This document shows positions 1 to 4,385 of a stretch of DNA of 6,564 bases, in pieces. Positions within the stretch are counted from its first letter, which is position 1. Every line of letters begins with the position of its first letter. The notes beneath the pieces are model-generated. The model did not search any database. It worked only from the letters and a program-made list of their open reading frames with translations, and was not told the origin of the DNA. The translations under genes and the position numbers were made by a program. The stretch comes from Anaerolinea sp. (GTDB lineage Bacteria; Chloroflexota; Anaerolineae; JAAEKA01), in assembly GCA_014879765.1 (NCBI GenBank), contig JACSRL010000501.1, forward strand, positions 1 through 6,564, given 5' to 3'.

Positions 1-36
1 CGCGCGTCATGGACGAATCGCTGGGTGAGAGGAGGT

Positions 37-111
37 GTGAACGGATTTCGGGAGCGGATTGAACGGATGCGTGCATGTCATCCGTTCAATCCGCTCCCAA
101 AATCCGTTCAC
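37..111. repeat. Near-perfect inverted repeat, 33-bp arms, 9-nt loop
   Basis: The left arm (37-69) and right arm (79-111) are reverse complements with one mismatch (C49 against A99), separated by the 9-nt loop 70-78. The arms are built from the motifs GTGAACGGATTT, GGGAGCGGATT and GAACGGAT. This is the same repeat family that forms the tandem array at 709-800. The right arm ends 10 bp from the stop codon of the minus-strand GxxExxY gene, so the hairpin could also stop transcription or protect the 3' end of that mRNA. There is no T-run, so it is not a standard intrinsic terminator. The structure is seen directly; the role is inferred. Confidence 0.93.
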
Positions 112-121
112 CGAGCTTCCG

Positions 122-568
122 TTACTTCAACCAATCTGGCACAACCAACCATTGCTTGCTGATGCGATGCTCGGTGATATCCTTGGGTGGAAAGATACGA
201 CGGTATTCCAGGCTACGCCGGCCAAAGTTGATCAGCAGACCTATGGGGCAGCCGGTGACGGCCATATAGCCGATGATCTGGCGCAAGTGGCTGTTGTCCA
301 GCCAACTCAGCGCCTTGATCTCGACAATAACGACATCTGCCACGACAAAATCGGGGATGTAATAGCCGACCATCACCTCCTGATCGTAAACCTCCAGAAC
401 CTTCTGGGCCACGTATGCCACGCCAGCAGCGGTCATACGCGCTTCCATCGAACGCTGGTACGTATTCTCTCGCTTGCCTGGCCCTTGCTCGCCATGCACA
501 CCCATCGCGCAGCCAAGAACCTTGTAGGTAATATCGTCGTATGGCGTCGCCACGCGTTTGTTTACCAT
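122..568 (-). CDS. GxxExxY protein (PD-(D/E)XK nuclease superfamily)
   Basis: This 148-residue protein fits the GxxExxY family (PDDEXK_3-like) in length and motif order. The naming motif is GKRENTY (Gly31, Glu34, Tyr37). It is followed by a strand region around VLEVYDQEVMVGYYIPDF, with Asp73 as the likely first metal-binding acid, then VEIKA with Glu83 and Lys85 as the E-x-K part. Downstream are LRQIIGYM (Gln97) and GLLINFG (110-116), both typical of the family. The ATG start is supported by AAAGGA at 576-581 on the minus strand, 7 nt upstream. The fold suggests a nuclease, but the biological role of the family is not settled. The gene is visibly less GC-rich than lon and lies between inverted copies of one repeat family, which suggests acquisition. 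No convincing promoter was found; read-through from lon across 569-796 is possible. Confidence 0.9.
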   Translation of the reverse strand: MVNKRVATPYDDITYKVLGCAMGVHGEQGPGKRENTYQRSMEARMTAAGVAYVAQKVLEVYDQEVMVGYYIPDFVVADVVIVEIKALSWLDNSHLRQIIGYMAVTGCPIGLLINFGRRSLEYRRIFPPKDITEHRISKQWLVVPDWLK

Positions 569-645
569 AAGCGTATCCTTTCGTGCTGTCTTCAGATGTC
601 GCCTGTCAAGGCTTCATCATCAAGGTATGAAATGCGCATTGGCAC

Positions 646-696
646 CCGGCACCTGACCACGATCCCGCTTAACCCAAGACCGTGGTCAAGTGCCGG
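646..696. repeat. REP-like inverted repeat, 16-bp arms
   Basis: CCGGCACCTGACCACG (646-661) pairs with CGTGGTCAAGTGCCGG (681-696) with one mismatch, around a 19-nt loop. The right half continues into AAGTGCCGGACACTT (689-703), itself a small palindrome with AAGTG/CACTT arms. The left half on the minus strand begins GGTCAGGTGCCGGGTGCC and aligns with GGTCAAGTGCCGGACACT, so this looks like two diverged REP-type units head to head. It lies between the lon stop and the GxxExxY start and could act on the 3' end of the lon transcript. There is no T-tract. A repetitive extragenic palindrome is the best description. Confidence 0.75.
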
Positions 697-708
697 ACAC
701 TTAACACC

Positions 709-800
709 AATCCGTTCCCAATCCGCTCAATCCGTTCCCGAAATCCGTTCACAATCCGTTCCCAAAATCCGTTCACAATCCGTTCCCAAAATCCGTTCAC
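709..800. repeat. Tandem array of a 24-bp unit (3 full copies plus partials)
   Basis: Each 24-bp unit is two related 12-mers, AATCCGTTCCC(A/G) and AAATCCGTTCAC. Full units occupy 729-752, 753-776 and 777-800. Partial units AATCCGTTCCC (709-719) and AATCCGCTC (720-728) precede them. The units differ only at position 740 (G instead of A), so the array is recent or homogenised. The rightmost unit contains the lon stop codon (797-799). The same motif builds the 37-111 inverted repeat on the far side of the GxxExxY gene. No interspersed unique spacers are present, so this is not a CRISPR array. Confidence 0.95.
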
Positions 801-3265
801 ACCTCTGCCGGCTCCAGCGCCGCCGCCAGCACGTCGTCCACCTGCTCGGCGAAGATGAAGGTCATCTCCGTGCGAATCGTCTCAGTCAGGTCATCCAGGT
901 CCTTCTCGTTGCGATAGGGCAGGATCACCGTGTCCAACCCCGCCCGCCGCGCGGCCAGCACCTTCTCCTTGACGCCGCCGATGGGCAGCACTTTGCCGCG
1001 CAGGGTCAGCTCGCCAGTCATGCCCACGGTGGGCTTGACGGTGCGGCCGGTGAGCAGCGAGACCAGCGCCACGGCCATGGTCACGCCCGCGCTGGGGCCA
1101 TCCTTGGGCACCGCGCCGGCCGGGATGTGCAGATGGATGTCGGAATTCTCGAAGAACTCCGGATCGATGCCCAGCCGGGTGGCGTTGGCGCGCACCCAGC
1201 TCAGCGCGGCCTGCGCGCTCTCCTTCATCACATCGCCCAACTGGCCGGTGATGGTGAAGCCTTTCTTGCCGGCCATCCTGGTCGCCTCCAGGAAGAGGAT
1301 GTCGCCGCCGGTCATGGTCCAGGCCAGGCCGGTGGCCACGCCGGGGATCTCCGTGCGCTCGGCCACCTCGTCGAAGTACTTGGGCTTCTTCAGATAGTCC
1401 ACCAGGTTGTCCGGCGTGATCACGAAGGGCCCGCCGCCGCCGTTTTCCGCCACCTGGGTGGCCACCTTGCGGCAGATCGCGCCGATGGTGCGCTCCATGT
1501 TGCGCACGCCGGCCTCGCGGGTGTAGTCGCGCACCAGCCGGCGCAGCGCAGCCTCCTCGAAGATGATCTCCTCTGGCCGCAGGCCGTTCTCCCGGATCTG
1601 GCGCGGCGTCAGGTAGCCCTGCGCGATCTTGACCTTCTCCTCGGTGGTGTAGCTGTGCAGCTCGATGATCTCCATGCGGTCCAGCAGCGGATCGGGGATG
1701 GTGTCCAGCATGTTGGCGGTGGTGATGAACATCACCTGGCTCAGGTCAAAGGGCACATCCAGGTAATGGTCGCGGAACTCGCGGTTCTGCTCCGGGTCCA
1801 GCACCTCCAGCAGGGCGGAGCTGGGGTCGCCGCGAAAATCGCGGCCCAGCTTGTCCACCTCGTCCAGCATGAAAACCGGATTGCGCGACTCGACGCGGCG
1901 CAGGCTCTGGATCACCCGCCCCGGCATGGAGCCGATGTAGGTGCGGCGGAAGCCGCGGATCTCAGCCTCGTCACGGATGCCGCCCAGCGCCAGGCGCACG
2001 AACTTGCGCCCCATGGCGCGCGCGATGCTCAGCCCCAGCGAGGTCTTGCCCACGCCGGGCGGGCCGACAAAGCAGAGGATCACCCCTTCCCGCTCGCGGC
2101 GGATCTTGTCGGCCTCGGGTATCTCGTCCTGCGGCTCATCCTTGCGCTCCAACTTGAGCTTGCGCACGGCCAGATATTCCAGGATGCGATCCTTGATGTC
2201 GTCCAGGCCGAAGTGATCCTCGTCCAGCACCTGGCGCGCGTGGCTGATGTCCAGGTTGTCATCGGTGCGCTGCTGCCAGGGCAGGCTGACCATCCAGTCC
2301 AGGAAGGTTTTGATCACGCTGTACTCGGCGGCCTGGATCGGCATCTTGCGCATGCGGTCCAGCTCGCGCATGGACTCCTTCAAGGCCTCCTCCGGCATGC
2401 CGGCCGCGTTGATGCGCTCCTCCATCTCGCTGATCTCGGCCTCTTGCTCGTCCCCTTCACCCAGCTCCTTCTGGATGGCCTTGAGCTGCTCGCGCAGGTA
2501 GAAATCGCGCTGCATCTTCTCCATCTCGCCCACGGCCTCGGACTGGATCTTGCGGCCCAGCTCCAGCACCTCCAGCTCCTTGGCCAGCAGCGTGTTGAGC
2601 CTGCGCAGCTTCTCGCTGACGCTGTCGATCTCCAGCAGCTCCTGGGCGACGTCAACCTCCAGCCGCAGGCTGGAGGCGATCAGATAGACCAGTTGGCGCG
2701 CGTCGTCCACGTTCAGCGCGGCCATCTCCAGCTCTTCCGGCAGATGAGGCGCCAGGTTGATCAGTTGACGGAACTGCTCCTGGGCGTTGCGCGCCAGCGC
2801 CTGCAGCTCCACCGTGTCCTCCAGCAGGTCAGGAACCTCCACCACGTCGGCGCGCAGGTAGGGCTGCATCTGCGAGTAGTCCTCGATCTTGATGCGCTCC
2901 AGCCCCTGGATGATCAGGCGCACCGTGCCATCGGGCGCGCGCAACATGCGGTGTACCACGGCCAGGGTGCCCACCTGGAAGATGTCGTCGGGATCGGGCT
3001 CCTCCTCTTCCGGGTTTTTGCTGGTGAACAGGCCGATGATGCGCGTCTCAGCCTCGGCCAGCGCCTCGTCGATCAGGCGCACCGAGCGGGGCTGGCCCAC
3101 CGTCAGCGGCAGCCACATCATGGGGTAGACCACCACGCCGCGCAGCGGCAGGATCGGCAGATCCTGGGTGCGCGCATCCAGCTCCCGTGGGCTGGCCAGC
3201 TTTTCTTCCGCGCGCACGCGCGCATCACTCTCTTCTTTGTTCCGGCTCTTGCCAAATAAGGACAC
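797..3265 (-). CDS. lon: ATP-dependent Lon protease (LonA type)
   Basis: Lon is a cytoplasmic AAA+ serine protease that unfolds and degrades misfolded and regulatory proteins. Numbered from the proposed GTG start (822 aa), residues about 35-224 form the N-terminal substrate-binding domain (LPILPLRGVVVYP onward). A helical region, including DFYLREQLKAIQKELGEG, follows. The AAA+ module has Walker A GPPGVGKT at 401-408, Walker B VFMLDEVDK at 464-472, and the segment PDPLLDRMEIIEL near 523-536. The protease domain carries catalytic Ser725 in PKDGPSAG and Lys768 in GGVKEKVLAA. Their 43-residue spacing equals that of Ser679 and Lys722 in E. coli Lon. The frame is open upstream to an ATG at 3352. 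The GTG at 3263-3265 is preferred because it has GGAG 7 nt upstream, and the 29 extra residues would be translated from repeat sequence. The stop codon lies inside the 24-bp repeat array. All catalytic elements are intact. Confidence 0.97.
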   Translation of the reverse strand: MSLFGKSRNKEESDARVRAEEKLASPRELDARTQDLPILPLRGVVVYPMMWLPLTVGQPRSVRLIDEALAEAETRIIGLFTSKNPEEEEPDPDDIFQVGTLAVVHRMLRAPDGTVRLIIQGLERIKIEDYSQMQPYLRADVVEVPDLLEDTVELQALARNAQEQFRQLINLAPHLPEELEMAALNVDDARQLVYLIASSLRLEVDVAQELLEIDSVSEKLRRLNTLLAKELEVLELGRKIQSEAVGEMEKMQRDFYLREQLKAIQKELGEGDEQEAEISEMEERINAAGMPEEALKESMRELDRMRKMPIQAAEYSVIKTFLDWMVSLPWQQRTDDNLDISHARQVLDEDHFGLDDIKDRILEYLAVRKLKLERKDEPQDEIPEADKIRREREGVILCFVGPPGVGKTSLGLSIARAMGRKFVRLALGGIRDEAEIRGFRRTYIGSMPGRVIQSLRRVESRNPVFMLDEVDKLGRDFRGDPSSALLEVLDPEQNREFRDHYLDVPFDLSQVMFITTANMLDTIPDPLLDRMEIIELHSYTTEEKVKIAQGYLTPRQIRENGLRPEEIIFEEAALRRLVRDYTREAGVRNMERTIGAICRKVATQVAENGGGGPFVITPDNLVDYLKKPKYFDEVAERTEIPGVATGLAWTMTGGDILFLEATRMAGKKGFTITGQLGDVMKESAQAALSWVRANATRLGIDPEFFENSDIHLHIPAGAVPKDGPSAGVTMAVALVSLLTGRTVKPTVGMTGELTLRGKVLPIGGVKEKVLAARRAGLDTVILPYRNEKDLDDLTETIRTEMTFIFAEQVDDVLAAALEPAEV

Positions 3266-3272
3266 GTTTTGT

Positions 3273-3276
3273 CTCC
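3273..3276 (-). promoter_or_regulatory. Ribosome binding site fixing the lon GTG start
   Basis: GGAG on the minus strand lies 7 nt upstream of GTG (3265-3263), which begins the peptide VSLFGKSRNKEE. The alternative upstream ATG at 3352 sits inside a palindrome and has only a weak AAGG ahead of it. This decides the start. Confidence 0.75.
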
Positions 3277-3294
3277 GTTCTATTTTCGAAGTTT

Positions 3295-3315
3295 CGAGAA
3301 ACCGGGTTTTTCTCG
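3295..3315. repeat. Palindromic repeat of the GAAACCGGGTTT family, copy 1
   Basis: Arms CGAGAAA (3295-3301) and TTTCTCG (3309-3315) flank CCGGGTT. GAGAAACCGGGTTTTT (3296-3311) is an exact reverse complement of 3379-3394, so copy 1 and copy 2 form a head-to-head pair in the lon leader. Similar palindromes are, as I recall, scattered through intergenic DNA of Chloroflexota and some cyanobacteria. Confidence 0.85.
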
Positions 3316-3348
3316 TGAGGGCATGGTTTTCGTCTGCGCAACAGCCTT

Positions 3349-3362
3349 TCATGGCGCCATGA
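3349..3362. repeat. 14-bp perfect palindrome TCATGGCGCCATGA
   Basis: This is a perfect 14-bp palindrome, centred roughly midway between the two inverted palindromic repeats at 3295-3315 and 3373-3394. It is immediately followed by GACCTTGGTC (3361-3370), with 4-bp arms. It would lie near the tip of a large hairpin in the lon mRNA leader, or could bind a dimeric regulator on DNA. The symmetry is seen directly; the function is unknown. Confidence 0.8.
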
Positions 3363-3372
3363 CCTTGGTCTG

Positions 3373-3396
3373 CGAGACAAAAACCCGGTTTCTCAT
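3373..3396. repeat. Palindromic repeat of the GAAACCGGGTTT family, copy 2 (inverted)
   Basis: AAAAACCCGGTTTCTC at 3379-3394 is the exact reverse complement of 3296-3311. The outer bases CGAGAC and TCTCAT extend it imperfectly. Together with copy 1 it encloses about 60 bp including the 14-bp palindrome, giving a 16-bp long-range stem in the lon leader RNA. Confidence 0.85.
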
Positions 3397-3413
3397 GCCG
3401 TGCCTGAGCAGTT

Positions 3414-3450
3414 GCGAAACCAGGTTCTTGCTGCCAATACCCGGTTGCGC
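3414..3450. repeat. Degenerate second pair of the same palindrome family
   Basis: GCGAAACCAGGTTCTTGC (3414-3431) and AATACCCGGTTGCGC (3436-3450) resemble copies 1 and 2 but are diverged. They are again head to head: GCGAAACCAGG against the reverse complement GCGCAACCGGG. They lie at the promoter-proximal end of the inferred lon leader. Confidence 0.6.
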
Positions 3451-3476
3451 ATTATACCATAGCCCACGCCGGACAA
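3451..3476 (-). promoter_or_regulatory. lon promoter: consensus extended -10
   Basis: On the minus strand TGGTATAAT (3459-3451) is a perfect TATAAT with the TGn extension. The nearest -35-like hexamer, TTGTCC (3476-3471), is only 14 bp away, so activity probably rests on the extended -10. Transcription would begin near 3444, giving a lon leader of about 180 nt that contains all four palindromic repeats. No CIRCE element (TTAGCACTC-N9-GAGTGCTAA) is visible. Confidence 0.7.
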
Positions 3477-3500
3477 GGGCAATCTCTCACCCCGCCGCGC

Positions 3501-3521
3501 CAAGTCTAACACAAGTCTAAC
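3501..3521. promoter_or_regulatory. Direct repeat with 11-bp period between divergent promoters (candidate operator)
   Basis: CAAGTCTAAC occurs at 3501-3510 and again at 3512-3521, one helical turn apart. The repeat ends 11 bp before the -35 of the folate gene and lies about 20 bp behind the lon -35-like hexamer. It is placed to let one protein influence both promoters. The repeat is certain; its role as an operator is inferred. Confidence 0.45.
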
Positions 3522-3532
3522 GCTGCATGAAC

Positions 3533-3561
3533 TTGGACAAGCAGCCTGCCCCGCGTACAAT
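3533..3561 (+). promoter_or_regulatory. Sigma70-type promoter giving a leaderless mRNA
   Basis: TTGGAC (3533-3538), a 17-bp spacer, and TACAAT (3556-3561). The ATG of the folate gene begins at 3568, where transcription from this -10 would be expected to start. No Shine-Dalgarno sequence precedes the ATG (the bases ahead of it are TACAATGACGCC). The mRNA is therefore predicted to be leaderless, or nearly so. Confidence 0.72.
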
Positions 3562-3567
3562 GACGCC

Positions 3568-4200
3568 ATGAACACACCCTTCTCCCTTCCCACCTTTCTC
3601 GATGATCTGGCCTCCGGCGAGCCGATCCCCGGCGGCGGCAGCGCGGCCGCGCTGGCAGGCGCCTTAGGCGCCGCGCTGGCGGCCATGGTGGCCAACCTTA
3701 CCGTAGGCCGCAAACGTTATGTCGATGTAAACGACCAGATGGAGGCTGTGCTGGCCGAGGCTGAGACGCTGCGCGGCCGGCTGACCGGCCTGGTGGCCGA
3801 GGACGCCCAGGCTTTCGCCCAGGTGCGCGACGCCTATCGCCTGCCCAAGGAGAGCGACGAGCAGCAGGCCGCGCGCAACGCCGCCATCCAGGCCGCCATG
3901 AAAGGCGCCAGCCTGACGCCGCTGGCCACCATGCATGCCTGCCTGGCTGTGCTGCGTCTGCTGGAACAGGCCGCCACCCTGGGCAATGTCAACGCGGCCA
4001 CCGACGGCGCAGTGGGCGCGCTGCTGGCCCGGGCCGGCCTGGTGGGCGGCGCGCTGAACGTGCGCGTCAACCTGGGCAGCATCGACGACCCCGCCTTCAC
4101 CGCCGAGAGCGAGCAGAGCGTGGCCGAGCTGCAGGCCGAGGCCGACGCCATCGTCGCCCGCATCCTGGCCCGCGTCGAAGATCGTCTCGCGCCCTGGTGA
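3568..4200 (+). CDS. Cyclodeaminase/cyclohydrolase family protein (FTCD_C; methenyl-THF cyclohydrolase-like)
   Basis: This 210-residue protein has the FTCD_C fold seen in the cyclodeaminase half of formiminotransferase-cyclodeaminase and in the stand-alone methenyltetrahydrofolate cyclohydrolase FchA. Its length fits the stand-alone type. Visible family features are the glycine-rich turn PGGGSAAALAG (21-31), the acidic helix VAEDAQAF with Asp79, and the segment GNVNAATDGAVGALL (139-153) with Asp146, followed by VGGALNVRVNL. The likely reaction interconverts 5,10-methenyl-THF and 10-formyl-THF, or deaminates 5-formimino-THF; sequence alone does not separate them. No formiminotransferase domain, hutH or folD lies in the window, so I leave the symbol empty. 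It is divergent from lon and starts without a ribosome binding site. No signal peptide or membrane segment is evident; it should be cytoplasmic. Confidence 0.93.
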   Translation: MNTPFSLPTFLDDLASGEPIPGGGSAAALAGALGAALAAMVANLTVGRKRYVDVNDQMEAVLAEAETLRGRLTGLVAEDAQAFAQVRDAYRLPKESDEQQAARNAAIQAAMKGASLTPLATMHACLAVLRLLEQAATLGNVNAATDGAVGALLARAGLVGGALNVRVNLGSIDDPAFTAESEQSVAELQAEADAIVARILARVEDRLAPW

Positions 4201-4261
4201 CATCAACCTGCGGATTGCCCCCCTACCCACATCCGCACACCTCTGCACCCTTCGCAACCGC

Positions 4262-4335
4262 TCAGCCGGCAGGTGCAAGCAGGTGATCTCGATACGGCGG
4301 CCTACTCGATCCGCTCGCTCACACCCGCCGGCTGA
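4262..4335. repeat. Inverted repeat, 14-bp arms, in the folate gene-lutB intergenic region
   Basis: TCAGCCGGCAGGTG (4262-4275) pairs with CACCCGCCGGCTGA (4322-4335) with one mismatch (A4271 against C4326) around a 46-nt loop. The loop contains GATCTCGATACG (4285-4296) and CTACTCGATC (4302-4311). These resemble the GTCTCGATACG...CTACTCGAC repeats I associate with actinobacterial intergenic DNA. It lies 61 bp past the stop of the folate gene and has no T-run. It could be a REP-like element or a folded 3' region. Confidence 0.7.
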
Positions 4336-4343
4336 ACAGCAAT

Positions 4344-4364
4344 CATCCTTCATCATTCATCATT
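4344..4364. repeat. Heptamer repeat CATC(C/A)TT x3
   Basis: CATCCTT, CATCATT and CATCATT are directly consecutive, ending 12 bp before the GGAG of lutB. A 7-bp unit can change copy number by slippage and would alter the spacing ahead of the ribosome binding site. Three copies are few, so this is only a possibility. Confidence 0.75.
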
Positions 4365-4376
4365 CCGCTTTCCTCC

Positions 4377-4380
4377 GGAG
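4377..4380 (+). promoter_or_regulatory. Ribosome binding site of lutB
   Basis: GGAG, 5 nt before the ATG at 4386, supports the chosen start. It contrasts with the upstream folate gene, which has no such site. Confidence 0.7.
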
Positions 4381-4385
4381 CTGCC

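Noticed and set aside
3..62. Possible C-terminal end of a plus-strand gene (reads RVMDESLGERRCERISGAD, then TGA)
   Set aside because: Only 19 residues are visible and half of them come from the inverted repeat; too little to call a gene, although the upstream sequence outside the window should be looked at.
37..111. Intrinsic terminator for the GxxExxY gene
   Set aside because: The hairpin is strong but is not followed by a T-run on either strand, so it is listed as a repeat with only a possible effect on transcript ends.
709..800. CRISPR array
   Set aside because: The 24-bp units are directly contiguous with no unique spacers, and no cas gene is nearby.
59..3259. A 1066-codon open frame on the plus strand, antisense to lon
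   Set aside because: It is rich in His, Gln, Leu and Ala with no domain structure, as expected for the complement of a high-GC gene. Lon on the other strand is intact and unmistakable.
3444..3567. CIRCE/HrcA operator for lon
   Set aside because: Neither the TTAGCACTC nor the GAGTGCTAA half-site is present in the lon upstream region.
3664..4356. A 230-codon open frame on the minus strand, antisense to the folate gene
   Set aside because: Composition of a shadow frame and no recognisable motif, while the plus-strand frame matches the FTCD_C family throughout.
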